Part shown: positions 1-7,745 of the stretch, in pieces | Layout: each line of letters opens with the position of its first letter | How positions within the stretch are numbered: position 1 is the stretch's first letter | Source: Symsagittifera roscoffensis | Taxonomy: Eukaryota; Xenacoelomorpha; Acoela; Convolutidae | DNA: 64,000 bases | Assembly: GCF_963678635.1 (NCBI RefSeq) | Contig: NC_087069.1 | Location: forward strand, 30,790,776 to 30,854,775 | Direction: 5' to 3' | Program-made: the position numbers and the translations under genes | Notes under the pieces: model-generated | The model's database searches: none | What the model was told of the DNA's origin: nothing | Seen by the model: the letters and a program-made list of their open reading frames with translations, nothing else

Positions 1-418
1 TTTTTATTCAAGTGGCATGGCAATATAGAAATAGTATATAAATTTATCTTAATTTCAAGAAGAATTCTTCAGAAAGCCAGCAGCAGAGGAAGAATTTAGA
101 AAAAAAATAGAGCTGGATATTATGTTGGAGGAAATATATCAAGCTTTGTGGCGGCCTTATTCAGCGCTGCAGTTTGCAAAGAGAAGCTTGAGTAGGGCCG
201 CTGAAAACTCTTTGGAAAAGATGGCGGCTGTCAAACTAGTGAAATCTTACACGGATATTAAGTCTTATTTTTATAAAAGTTATTTTAAAATCTATTTGTT
301 AATATTTTATTTTTGTTGTTTTGTGTTTTCTAACAAACGAAATATTTATAAAGTAGAAAAAGGAAAGGAAAAAAAAATAAAAGGCCATTAAAAAGAATTA
401 AAAAAATATTTAGTGTTT
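1..418. other. 3' flank of the retrotransposon; no 3' LTR seen
   Basis: Moving in the element's direction past the integrase stop, this stretch should hold a polypurine tract and the start of a 3' LTR. I looked for the GC-rich start of the 5' LTR and for its inner sequence and found neither. The purine-rich run near 352-385 is on the plus strand, the wrong strand for a minus-strand element's polypurine tract. The 3' LTR is either beyond the window edge or lost. Confidence 0.5.
53..391 (+). CDS. Unrecognised open frame, possible gene fragment
   Basis: The frame is open from just after a TAA at 50-52 to a TAA at 389-391, with its first ATG at 122. The first two thirds are charged (Glu/Lys-rich near the start, then an Ala/Leu/Ser-rich stretch). 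The last third is Phe/Tyr/Ile-rich and looks like translated AT-rich DNA. I recognise no family. It lies just beyond the integrase stop of the minus-strand retrotransposon, where a 3' untranslated region or 3' LTR would be expected, and it is on the opposite strand. It could be a chance frame, an exon cut by the element, or antisense to its 3' end. Confidence 0.15.
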   Translation, partial: FQEEFFRKPAAEEEFRKKIELDIMLEEIYQALWRPYSALQFAKRSLSRAAENSLEKMAAVKLVKSYTDIKSYFYKSYFKIYLLIFYFCCFVFSNKRNIYKVEKGKEKKIKGH

Positions 419-2488
419 TTATTTCTTTTTAAATTTGCCAATTAAACTAGATGGAATTGTAGTTCGATAAAAGTTTGTAGGACGATTTGTCCATTTAGGT
501 TTTTTGGATTCAGAAAGTGATCCAGGTGCGGATCGAGTGTTCTCATAGAAGCTTTCCTGAGAGCTATGAGGGATATTTTTTCCATCAGTAAAGCTTTCTG
601 ATGATTCAGATAAACGAGGGATATCAGGAGGACGGGGAGTATTATATTGTGTTGTTATATTTTGGTGGCGGCGGCCAAAGTCATTTGCGAGACTAGTATT
701 AGGACTTATACTGCGGCTAGGTAGGCGGCGTTGGCTATAATTACTAGGTTGACTAGTTGAAGGATTAGGGGTTTTATCAACAGGATAGGGAGTTGAACTT
801 CGAATAGGTCTAAGATTCTGGTCAATCGCAGTCGCATCGAACAAAGTTCTTAGATGCATGGTTTCTCTGCCTGAATCTAATGATTGTTCTTGGACAATGG
901 TTTTATTTTGATCCTCATTTGCAGGATTATTATCAGTCATTTGCTGATAACCATTGTTGGCTACTGGCCAAAACTGGTATTGTAGATTTTCAACTTGTTC
1001 CGGTTTATTGAAAGAGTCGATTTGATGATTTGTTATATGATCATAAAAGTCACTTGAAAATAAATCACTAGAGTACTCTTGTAGTAGTTTGGGCATTTGT
1101 TGTTCTTTAGGAAAGTATTCAACAATATGATTGCGGTGGACAATCTTTTTTTCGTTAGTAAAATCATTTTGAATTCCGTATGTTACCTCCGTGATTTTTT
1201 CAATTACGGTGTAAGGTCCAGATCTCAAATTCAAAAGCTTTTCAGATTTCAATAGTGGTTTGGATCTATTTTCTAGTAACACCTTAGTGCCTTCTTTTAT
1301 AGGCCGTCCTAATTTAAATTGATTTCGGAACATGTGGGCCTTATTAGTGATGCGGCGGCAATGGGTATAGGTGTTACTATAAATCAACTTAAAATCATTT
1401 TCCCTTTTTAGTATTTTGGTGGAAATTTGATTTTTTAGAAATCTATCTATGGTCTCAGTGTTTGACTTATGCTCGGTATGAGCATAATTTTCGAGACCAG
1501 CGCAAAATTCAGAGGTACATCTTTTGTTTTGGTCGCGGTAGAGGCCTAATTTAAGGCTAAGGGGAACCTGAGGTTTTATGCCAAAGACAATCTCATATGG
1601 AGTGTAACCTGTACTTGAATTAATGGCGGTGTTATGTGCAAAAGCAAATTTATTTGTTAATTCAGACCAGTTTGAGCCTGAGGTACTCAAGAAATGTCGA
1701 AAGTACTGGGTTAAATGTTTATTCTGGACTTCAATTTTTCCGTTAGTCCAAGGCGAGTAAGTAGTTCTTGGCCTCAGGGTTATTCCCAATTCAGAGGACC
1801 AATGAGCAAAGTCATTACTCATGAATGCACTTCCATTATCATGAATAATTTGTTGTGGAATACCAAATAATGTGATGTATTTCTCTAAGAGCTTAATGGT
1901 TTCCTTAGAGTCTGCATGGGTGCATGGATAGACTTGAAGATATCTAGAGAAGGCATCTATCACAACTAAGCAAAAGTTTTTGCCGTGACTTGATGGTCTA
2001 AATGGACCTTTATGATCAATGTGGATCGTTTTCATTGGGATTGTTTCTAATTGTCGCCATTGTTGTAATGGAGCTTCATTCAAGCCTTTTCGTTTAGGTT
2101 TAATTTTCTGACATTCTAGGCAATCATGAGGAAGCATGTTGACCCATTTATAGAGTCCGGGCCAATATAAATATCTTTTGATTATTTCCAAAGTTTTTGT
2201 TTCGCCGTGATGACCGCTAAGAGGATGCTTATGAGCTAACTCAAAGCAATTTAGCACTAGGGAGATGGGTAAGCAAATTTTTGGACTCTTAGTATAGTCA
2301 TCATTATTTTCATTAATACCTAGAAGATTATGTTGGTCTTCAATGAATAATAATTCAAACTGCCTGATATAGGCTTTTAATCCTTTTTCTTCACGACAAG
2401 GATTTTTTTTGTTTCTTTCTGGCTTTTCGTTTTGCTTTATGCAATTTTTGATATCTATGATTACAGTATAGTTACACTGCTCTTGCAT
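419..2488 (-). CDS. pol (integrase): Integrase part of pol, with GPY/F module and long tail
   Basis: This 689-residue frame is the integrase, which inserts the element's cDNA into host DNA. The zinc-binding HHCC motif uses H86, H93, C123 and C126. The catalytic triad is D158, D217 and E253; exactly 35 residues separate the last two, as in the DD35E family. A GPY/F-type module lies around residues 420-455 (GPY at 424-426). After about residue 465 comes a tail of some 220 residues rich in Ser, Asn, Pro and Gln with no recognised domain. The frame is the same as the upstream RT-RNase H frame and is split from it only by the TAA at 2516-2518. The first Met (2488) is therefore probably an internal residue of the polyprotein, not a real start. 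Confidence 0.9.
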   Translation of the reverse strand: MQEQCNYTVIIDIKNCIKQNEKPERNKKNPCREEKGLKAYIRQFELLFIEDQHNLLGINENNDDYTKSPKICLPISLVLNCFELAHKHPLSGHHGETKTLEIIKRYLYWPGLYKWVNMLPHDCLECQKIKPKRKGLNEAPLQQWRQLETIPMKTIHIDHKGPFRPSSHGKNFCLVVIDAFSRYLQVYPCTHADSKETIKLLEKYITLFGIPQQIIHDNGSAFMSNDFAHWSSELGITLRPRTTYSPWTNGKIEVQNKHLTQYFRHFLSTSGSNWSELTNKFAFAHNTAINSSTGYTPYEIVFGIKPQVPLSLKLGLYRDQNKRCTSEFCAGLENYAHTEHKSNTETIDRFLKNQISTKILKRENDFKLIYSNTYTHCRRITNKAHMFRNQFKLGRPIKEGTKVLLENRSKPLLKSEKLLNLRSGPYTVIEKITEVTYGIQNDFTNEKKIVHRNHIVEYFPKEQQMPKLLQEYSSDLFSSDFYDHITNHQIDSFNKPEQVENLQYQFWPVANNGYQQMTDNNPANEDQNKTIVQEQSLDSGRETMHLRTLFDATAIDQNLRPIRSSTPYPVDKTPNPSTSQPSNYSQRRLPSRSISPNTSLANDFGRRHQNITTQYNTPRPPDIPRLSESSESFTDGKNIPHSSQESFYENTRSAPGSLSESKKPKWTNRPTNFYRTTIPSSLIGKFKKK

Positions 2489-2515
2489 AATTTTTTCAAC
2501 GTCTAAATTTGCTTC

Positions 2516-4168
2516 TTAAGCAAAGTTGGTCATTTTTGCTATCAGTTCAAGAGAATCTGATTTATTCTCTTCAGATTGGAGACTTAGGGGTTCAATTAAC
2601 TTCAAAGATCTTGTTCTGGTTGCAAAATCATTTTTTGCTTTAACCAGGTTGTTGAGAAGGTTGCTCTCAAAATTACCTTCATATAAGTCAAGCCATTCTG
2701 AATTTTCCAAAGGATCATCAAGTGCAGATACTTCATCTGGAATTTCTTCATAAATGTTTTCATTGTTTATATCTGGTATAGATAGTCGTTTGATTTGGTT
2801 AATTTGTTTGCCAAATCGGAAGAAATCTGTTATATTCTGAATCGCACTACAAGATTCTTCAAAATATTCTGGAGCATCTTCAATGCTGAAGTCTCCTCTG
2901 TCACTTATGTTGATTAATTTCTTTTTTCCGCCTTGCACTTGAGCAATGACTGGATAGCAATCGTTTTGAAATATGTTATCATCTTTGTGGAGTACTGAAT
3001 AATATATTTGTTCTCCATTGTCTAGGATGAACTTTATATCATTTGGAATGGTTTTGTGTTCTAGTTGATATCTTTTGATATCAGCGATGGGCACATTTCG
3101 GCTCAATAAGTCAGGAAAGGCTAGGTTTGAACCTGGGGTATAGAATTTTTTCAAATTGTTGAATTTTGTCAATACGACTTGATATTTGAAAAATCTATGA
3201 GAAAGTTGTCCTTTTCTGGACCATAAGAAGAGAATAGGTCTGTGGTCGCAATATAGGTAAAGAGGAAAGGGTGAACCTATAATGTAGAATTCATATGTTT
3301 GAGTAGACATTTTCTGCTCAGGTTTATCAAAGACTCTAGAATTGGCAGAAACAATTCTTTTCCCTTCAGGAAAGTCTTGGATGAGTATACACCCGGTTCC
3401 TACATTTGAGGAGTCGGCGTGAATGTGAAATGGGTAGTTTACATTAGGTATGGCATTTGAAATATCATGACAGAATTTGTCTTTCAGTTTTTGAAAAACT
3501 TCTTCATGGCAAGATAGCCATTGAAACTTATCACTACTGTTTGCCAGTTCATATAGACATTTTGCGTCCACATGATAATTGATGATGTATGTGCTGTAGA
3601 ATCCCATGACACCTAATACTCCTAGAACTTCTGTTTTTGATTCAGGGGATTTCAATTTTTTTATGTCATCGATTCGTGAAGCGATTGGAGAAAGACCATC
3701 TTTAGAGACAACATGGCCTAGAAATTTAACTTTTCTTAGGAAGAAAAAATTTTTTTCAGGGGCAGCTTTTAAGTTGGCCTTCCATAAAAGAGAATGATAT
3801 TTTCGAATTGTGTCAAACATTTCATTTTTATTTTGACTCTGTAACAGAGTGTCGTCTATGTAAGTAATTGCTTTTTTTTCTTTAATGAGGGGTCCGAAAG
3901 CATATCTCATTAGTTTACTGAAAAAATTTGGAAGTGGTTTCAAGCCATAGAAACCAACTTGGTAGGTATATTGTCTACCTCCTACAATAAAGCTTGTTAA
4001 TTTCTGGGCCTCATCTGTTAGAGGTACTTGATGGTAGGCGCAAGAGAGATCACTACTTGTGAAGTATGATCCGTTTATTCTGGTCATGAGAACTTGTAGT
4101 GGTTCTAATGGCCAACTACAGTTACTAGTATCTTTGATTGAGTTTAGATACCTAGCATCCAAGACCAA
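2516..4168 (-). CDS. pol (RT-RNase H): Reverse transcriptase and RNase H part of pol, damaged
   Basis: This 550-codon frame holds most of the reverse transcriptase and all of RNase H. RT motif A is at D40 (SSDLSCAYHQVPL), and the catalytic YIDD box is at residues 103-106. A thumb-like segment follows (FLGHVVSKDG at 149-158). RNase H shows its first Asp at D252 (HADSS), a later Asp at D308 (CDH) and the last at D353 (PDLLSR). Between STQ and TYE (about 289-293) the spacing to CDH is shorter than usual, and the segment that normally carries the catalytic Glu is missing. I infer an in-frame deletion of roughly a dozen residues near 3300. The frame begins at a TTG inside the RT fingers; the true N-terminal part lies upstream in other frames. 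It ends at a TAA that separates it from integrase in the same frame. Confidence 0.88.
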   Translation of the reverse strand: MVLDARYLNSIKDTSNCSWPLEPLQVLMTRINGSYFTSSDLSCAYHQVPLTDEAQKLTSFIVGGRQYTYQVGFYGLKPLPNFFSKLMRYAFGPLIKEKKAITYIDDTLLQSQNKNEMFDTIRKYHSLLWKANLKAAPEKNFFFLRKVKFLGHVVSKDGLSPIASRIDDIKKLKSPESKTEVLGVLGVMGFYSTYIINYHVDAKCLYELANSSDKFQWLSCHEEVFQKLKDKFCHDISNAIPNVNYPFHIHADSSNVGTGCILIQDFPEGKRIVSANSRVFDKPEQKMSTQTYEFYIIGSPFPLYLYCDHRPILFLWSRKGQLSHRFFKYQVVLTKFNNLKKFYTPGSNLAFPDLLSRNVPIADIKRYQLEHKTIPNDIKFILDNGEQIYYSVLHKDDNIFQNDCYPVIAQVQGGKKKLINISDRGDFSIEDAPEYFEESCSAIQNITDFFRFGKQINQIKRLSIPDINNENIYEEIPDEVSALDDPLENSEWLDLYEGNFESNLLNNLVKAKNDFATRTRSLKLIEPLSLQSEENKSDSLELIAKMTNFA

Positions 4169-4299
4169 CTTAACGTAGTCTTTTTTTTGGAAGAATGATG
4201 ACTGGATTTACGAACCATGAGTTCATATCATCTTTTCATTTAGTTCTCTGACTATGCCTGATTGGATTAATTCATCCATTAACTTGTCCAATTTATCTC
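4169..4299 (-). pseudogene. RT fingers region broken by frameshifts
   Basis: Translating this stretch in successive frames gives recognisable RT N-terminal segments: one with VHLRDKLDKLMDELIQSG, then NSWFVNPVIILPKK, then DYVKLVLDARYLN leading into the downstream frame. Each is in a different frame, so there are frameshifts near 4335, 4217 and 4177. The T-run (A-run on the coding strand) at about 4180-4188 is a likely site for one of them. No start or stop needs explaining here; this is polyprotein interior. Confidence 0.75.
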
Positions 4300-4641
4300 T
4301 TAGATGGACTGGGATTTTATTAGGTCGTTGCTTTTTAAACGTTGCTTTTTGAGTGGTATATGGAATTTATGCTTCGTTTTTCCAATGTCATATTTGTGAT
4401 GAGAATAAACATCTTGATCCTCTATCAGCATTTGAATTAGATCTGCAAATTCATCATCCGATATATCACTTTGGGTGAAATCGAAGTCAGATAAGAATTT
4501 AATAGTAGTTTCGATTTTTTCCAAAGTACTACTATTGTCCTTATCAATTGAGGAATATTGGGTAAACGTTTCGTTGACTAGAAAGGCAATTAGCCAATCA
4601 TTATGTTCTTTGTTTCGGTACTTTTTAAATTGTTCTTTCAA
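4300..4641 (-). CDS. pol (RT N-terminal): Pre-RT linker and start of RT domain, frameshifted fragment
   Basis: This is a 113-codon frame beginning at an in-frame TTG that overlaps the stop of the macro-domain frame. Residues about 66-97 (LIQMLIEDQDVYSHHKYDIGK and following HKFHIPL) match the conserved entry to Ty3/gypsy reverse transcriptases, where an Asp-Val-Tyr/Phe-Ser motif precedes a DIG and a His. The part before it is charged, as in linkers ahead of RT. The last dozen or so residues no longer fit and mark a frameshift near 4335. The preceding frameshift lies between about 4640 and 4690. Confidence 0.75.
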   Translation of the reverse strand: MKEQFKKYRNKEHNDWLIAFLVNETFTQYSSIDKDNSSTLEKIETTIKFLSDFDFTQSDISDDEFADLIQMLIEDQDVYSHHKYDIGKTKHKFHIPLKKQRLKSNDLIKSQSI

Positions 4642-5627
4642 GGGAGGCCTGCAAAGGTTCTTTGCATCATTAGAAAAGTTGCTATTTCGTTTTCATTTTT
4701 GCATACTTTGACTATATCTGAAACAATTTGTTCAAATATTTCTGATACATTCTCTGTATCAAACACTTCAAGGGCAGGCATGTCTTTGATTTCTTGTCCT
4801 GAAACATAGACAAATATAGTAATTCCAGAATGTTGGAATACATCGACAATGATTTTGGAAACTTCTTCCCATTTCATTTTATCTAAGCCACAAGCAATTT
4901 TGGGCATTGCGATAGATCGAATATTATTTGCTATAGCATGATCTTTCATTTCGGACAAGGTATTGAATATAGCGTCGTAAGTGGGTTTCTGAAAGTACCT
5001 CTGTTTGGTAATCAGGTTATATATGATTTGTCCAGATTTTGGATCAGTGAAGATGAGAATATTGTTAATGTTAGCATGTATTGAGTTACAAAAGTGTCGT
5101 AGCTCAGGATACCTTTTGCTAATTGATTCAGCAAATCCTTTTTTCATTGCTCTATCTGCAGAGATTGTATGGGCAATTGGCATATTCGATTCGAATATGG
5201 ACCTTTTTTTGAAGTCTACATATTGTAGACAGGGGCCGGATAATTGAGTATTGCTTTCCTGTGTTGTATTGACAACAGTGTTCAGCATGAAACAGCTATC
5301 GAATTCTGAATTTTCGTTTAAAATTCTCGTTTTGAACTCATCACAATCGTGGATAGCAAATATTTTATCCTCGTATCCTTGAATATCAGTTACTGCATAG
5401 CCTAGTACACACTTAGTTAGTGTGACAGGATGATCTTTCTGATTCTCAATTAGGATAGGTAGGCTTTGCTCAATTTGAGTACAAACTGTATTAACGAAAA
5501 CCAATTCAGTTTTGATTGTATTTTTATGAGGCAGGAATGTAGTCCCTTTTTCGAAGTATGAATTTGGTTCAGCCAAGTGTTTGTATAAGTATGTAGAGCG
5601 TGCTGGAATGAACAATGGTTCTTTCAA
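4638..5627 (-). CDS. Pol linker with a TARG1/OARD1-like macro domain
   Basis: This 329-codon frame follows protease and precedes RT. Residues 1-130 look like the usual protease-RT linker. Residues about 135-275 form a macro domain close to the TARG1/OARD1 group, enzymes that remove ADP-ribose from acidic side chains and deacylate O-acyl-ADP-ribose. The cues are the substrate-loop segment AHTISADRAMKKGFA (152-166), NLITKQR (204-210), KPTY (214-217), MPKIACGLDKMKWE (241-254) and a final strand ITIFVYV (269-275). The two catalytic residues of human TARG1 (Lys84, Asp125) align with K208 and D249 here. The glycine-rich loop keeps only one of its glycines (KKG instead of GAG). The frame is continuous with protease across a TGA at 5646-5648 and is left by a frameshift near 4640-4690. 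The start shown is a TTG inside the polyprotein. The domain call rests on motif recognition, without a profile search. Confidence 0.85.
   Translation of the reverse strand: MKEPLFIPARSTYLYKHLAEPNSYFEKGTTFLPHKNTIKTELVFVNTVCTQIEQSLPILIENQKDHPVTLTKCVLGYAVTDIQGYEDKIFAIHDCDEFKTRILNENSEFDSCFMLNTVVNTTQESNTQLSGPCLQYVDFKKRSIFESNMPIAHTISADRAMKKGFAESISKRYPELRHFCNSIHANINNILIFTDPKSGQIIYNLITKQRYFQKPTYDAIFNTLSEMKDHAIANNIRSIAMPKIACGLDKMKWEEVSKIIVDVFQHSGITIFVYVSGQEIKDMPALEVFDTENVSEIFEQIVSDIVKVCKNENEIATFLMMQRTFAGLP
4803..5225 (-). other. Macro domain (ADP-ribose hydrolase-like) segment
   Basis: These are the domain limits inside the pol linker. The likely catalytic Lys codon is at 5004-5006 and the Asp codon at 4881-4883. 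The whole segment is open, with no stop or frameshift, although the flanking pol is damaged on both sides. Upstream, the protease-linker junction carries a TGA; downstream, the frame is lost before RT. Macro domains of some RNA viruses reverse host ADP-ribosylation; a similar role for this one is inference. Confidence 0.83.
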
Positions 5628-5792
5628 GTTAATTGAGACAATATTTCAAACGTTAGGATATTCTTTATCGTTGTTCATCAACCCGTAGGATATTACACCT
5701 TCTTTTGATTTGAGCTCAACTGCGGGGATATCAAAGTAGAGAGCTTTTAAGAAGAGATGACAAAAGTCTACTCCTAACAAAGTAGCAGTCTT
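5628..5792 (-). pseudogene. Protease C-terminal end and linker start, with stop codons
   Basis: The protease frame continues past the TAA at 5793-5795 in the same frame, through TATLLGVDFC, which resembles the conserved C-terminal turn of retropepsins (LLG-x-DF), to a TGA at 5646-5648. The frame then runs on into the macro-domain linker. Both stops look like point mutations in one continuous polyprotein. Confidence 0.7.
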
Positions 5793-6127
5793 TTATTCAG
5801 TTATCCACACTTTGTGGTTAGATGGATATTTTTCATCAGTGTCGAAACAAGATTGAATAGATGTATGGCCAAACATACGTATATCAGATCCATTATGAGT
5901 CTTTGCTTTAAATTTGGATCGGTAAATTGTCATTTTTTGACCAAATTTTTCCAATTTCTGATAAGTTGGGTAGTTTATGATACTACAAGTTAATCCTGGG
6001 TCAATCATGAATTCAATTTCAAGTCCACTATTATTATTTTTGTCTCCGGTGGCAAAATGATATAAGCTAAGATATATCCTTGATTTAGGATTACTATTAT
6101 CGCTTGGTTTTGGAGACTTTAAAAGTT
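5793..6127 (-). CDS. pol (protease): Retropepsin-like aspartic protease part of pol, active site altered
   Basis: The frame opens after a TAA ending near 6128. Its protease core is EIEFMIDPGLTCSIINY at about 5970-6023. In Ty3/gypsy proteases the active-site triplet is DTG or DSG; here it reads DPG (codons 5994-6002), so this copy is probably inactive. The first Met (6008) lies within the active-site strand and cannot be the true start; the frame is readable about 40 codons upstream of it. It begins shortly after the end of gag, consistent with gag and pro-pol in different frames, although the gag frameshift makes the original arrangement unclear. Confidence 0.8.
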
Positions 6128-6161
6128 AAAGGAAAGAAATCAGTGATCGCATAACAGTAAT

Positions 6162-7520
6162 TTACTTCTTCCTCAACCCAGTGGGTAGTTTCAGACTGTA
6201 TTTGATTCGATCTAAAATTTGGTGATTGAGATCGCGTTGAGTCTCGACTGTTATTGCTATTATAGCTTCCAGTGTTATATGGTCGACCTCTAGGGTTACT
6301 ATTGAATTGCCTACTTTCTTGGTCGTAGAACTGTTTAGCAACTTGTTCATTTTCTCTGAATTTGTTTTCTCTGGGATACCTATCATCATAGGTTTGGGGT
6401 CTTTTGTTATTGAAAGACGGTTGTGCATTAGCCTTTTGGAAATTGTTTCCGTTGTGGTTATAATTATGGCGAATGCCATAGTTATTTTGGCTAGAATTTG
6501 AAATGTTAGTAGTTCTGTTTTGGTTATCCCAAAACCGGTTACTTGGGTTAGGGTTACCCTGGTTAGGGAGTTATTCGGTCTTCGATTTCCTTTATAATCA
6601 GTTTCAAATGAAACTCTTCGTTCATTTTTTGTTGTGAGCTCTTTCCGCAACTTATTTACTTCGTCCTGAACTTGCTTTTTTGAACATCTAGATATAGAAT
6701 GTCCATTCATTCTACAATATTCGCAGAACCGTGTACTATTAGGTCTTCCCTTGATGTCACGGTGACGTCGTTGAAATGAAGTCTGGTCATTGATTGCACT
6801 AACTTCTTGATTCTTGATCAATTTAGTTAGTTCTTTAATTTGAGTTTCTAATGAAGTCATTTTATCCGTTGTTGACTTATTAGCAGGATCAGTAGCAGCA
6901 ATGAATGTTAGATCCTTAGTGATTACATGATTTGTGAATTGATCCCAATTGGCATTCCGATGCTCTATCATGTATTCATGAGCTTTTTGTTTAAGGGCTA
7001 GAGGTCTTAGTCCCTTAATTGAGAAATCAATATACTTTTGACTTCTTTGTCTGGTTTGTATAGTTCTCTCAGCATTTTGAGCAGCTTCATCAACATGAAC
7101 TGTTACATCAATACTTTCGGGCCATCCTCTATCTACAGAAGATTTAATTCTGTGGAAGTAATTTTTTATTAATTCGCCATCTTGGCGAGCTGCATTTTCA
7201 GCATCAATTCTATGTTTGAATTGATCTCGTCCGTCAGTGAATCTGTTTAGGAAGAGATCTTTGAGTTGTGCCCATGTGGTAGCATTGGTTACATTACCAT
7301 TGAACCATTCAAGAGATGTATCAGTTAACAATGATCCGAATAGGGATCGTTGTCTGCTATCATAGCTGCGTCGTGCATCATTATCAGCCGGTCTTTGACC
7401 TAATGAGAAAAGAATTTTGTTTTCAACTGAATTCCAAAATGCTGTAGCTTTTTGGTTCGGATCGTTTCCCGAAAATGTCATTAAAGACAAGTTGGGATGG
7501 GATATTGGGGTATCAGCCAT
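6162..7520 (-). CDS. gag: Gag with one CCHC zinc knuckle, frameshifted near its end
   Basis: This 452-codon frame starts at an ATG (7520) about 200 bp after the primer-binding-site candidate. Residues 15-205 resemble the retrotransposon Gag capsid family (PF03732-like: FSGNDPNQKATAFWNSVE near the start). A Lys/Gln-rich helix (about 215-245) precedes a zinc knuckle of the form CX2CX4HX4C at residues 266-279. After about residue 317 the composition changes abruptly to Thr/Ile/Leu-rich. The neighbouring frame over the same DNA gives the Asn/Gln/Arg-rich basic tail typical of Gag nucleocapsid ends and stops a little earlier. I therefore place a frameshift near 6565-6572, in a low-complexity stretch of short CCCTAACC-like repeats. 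Confidence 0.88.
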   Translation of the reverse strand: MADTPISHPNLSLMTFSGNDPNQKATAFWNSVENKILFSLGQRPADNDARRSYDSRQRSLFGSLLTDTSLEWFNGNVTNATTWAQLKDLFLNRFTDGRDQFKHRIDAENAARQDGELIKNYFHRIKSSVDRGWPESIDVTVHVDEAAQNAERTIQTRQRSQKYIDFSIKGLRPLALKQKAHEYMIEHRNANWDQFTNHVITKDLTFIAATDPANKSTTDKMTSLETQIKELTKLIKNQEVSAINDQTSFQRRHRDIKGRPNSTRFCEYCRMNGHSISRCSKKQVQDEVNKLRKELTTKNERRVSFETDYKGNRRPNNSLTRVTLTQVTGFGITKTELLTFQILAKITMAFAIIITTTETISKRLMHNRLSITKDPKPMMIGIPEKTNSEKMNKLLNSSTTKKVGNSIVTLEVDHITLEAIIAITVETQRDLNHQILDRIKYSLKLPTGLRKK

Positions 7521-7719
7521 TTTATATTTAGTTTAAAATTTTAAAAAGAAAGATAGAAAAGTTTATAAATTTGTTTAGAAAAGTTAAATTTCCGATTTGG
7601 AAATTTATTACTTCTCTTTATTTGTAAAAGAAAATTCAACAATTCTCCAGTTTGAGAATTGAAATCTTTGCTTTTTTATCTCTTTTTGAGACTTTAGCAA
7701 TTTTTGCGAATTTTTAGAA

Positions 7720-7742
7720 GGTGAGACTCACTGGTCGCACCA
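7720..7742 (-). promoter_or_regulatory. Candidate primer-binding site
   Basis: On the minus strand this begins TGG followed by TGCGACCAGTGAG, just inside the candidate LTR end and about 200 bp upstream of the gag ATG. A primer-binding site should begin with TGG, the complement of the tRNA 3' CCA. I could not assign the primer tRNA. It is not initiator tRNA-Met, whose complement would continue as TAGCAG. Confidence 0.5.
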
Positions 7743-7745
7743 ATT

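Noticed and set aside
122-391. Envelope-like or third gene of the retrotransposon
   Set aside because: The frame is on the opposite strand to gag-pol and shows no signal peptide, membrane anchor or recognised env motif.
2526-5247. Plus-strand frames opposite pol (for example 2526-2753, 3606-3797, 5005-5247)
   Set aside because: They are shadows of the minus-strand pol frames, whose protein motifs are unmistakable.
6540-6575. Telomere-like TTAGGG/CCCTAA pieces
   Set aside because: Only a few imperfect copies inside the gag frame, far too short for an interstitial telomere; they sit at the gag frameshift and are best read as low-complexity coding DNA.
7720-7742. Idea that the retrotransposon is primed by the neighbouring iMet-like tRNAs and seeded the array
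   Set aside because: The primer-binding-site candidate continues TGCGACC after TGG, not TAGCAG, so it does not match the iMet 3' end.
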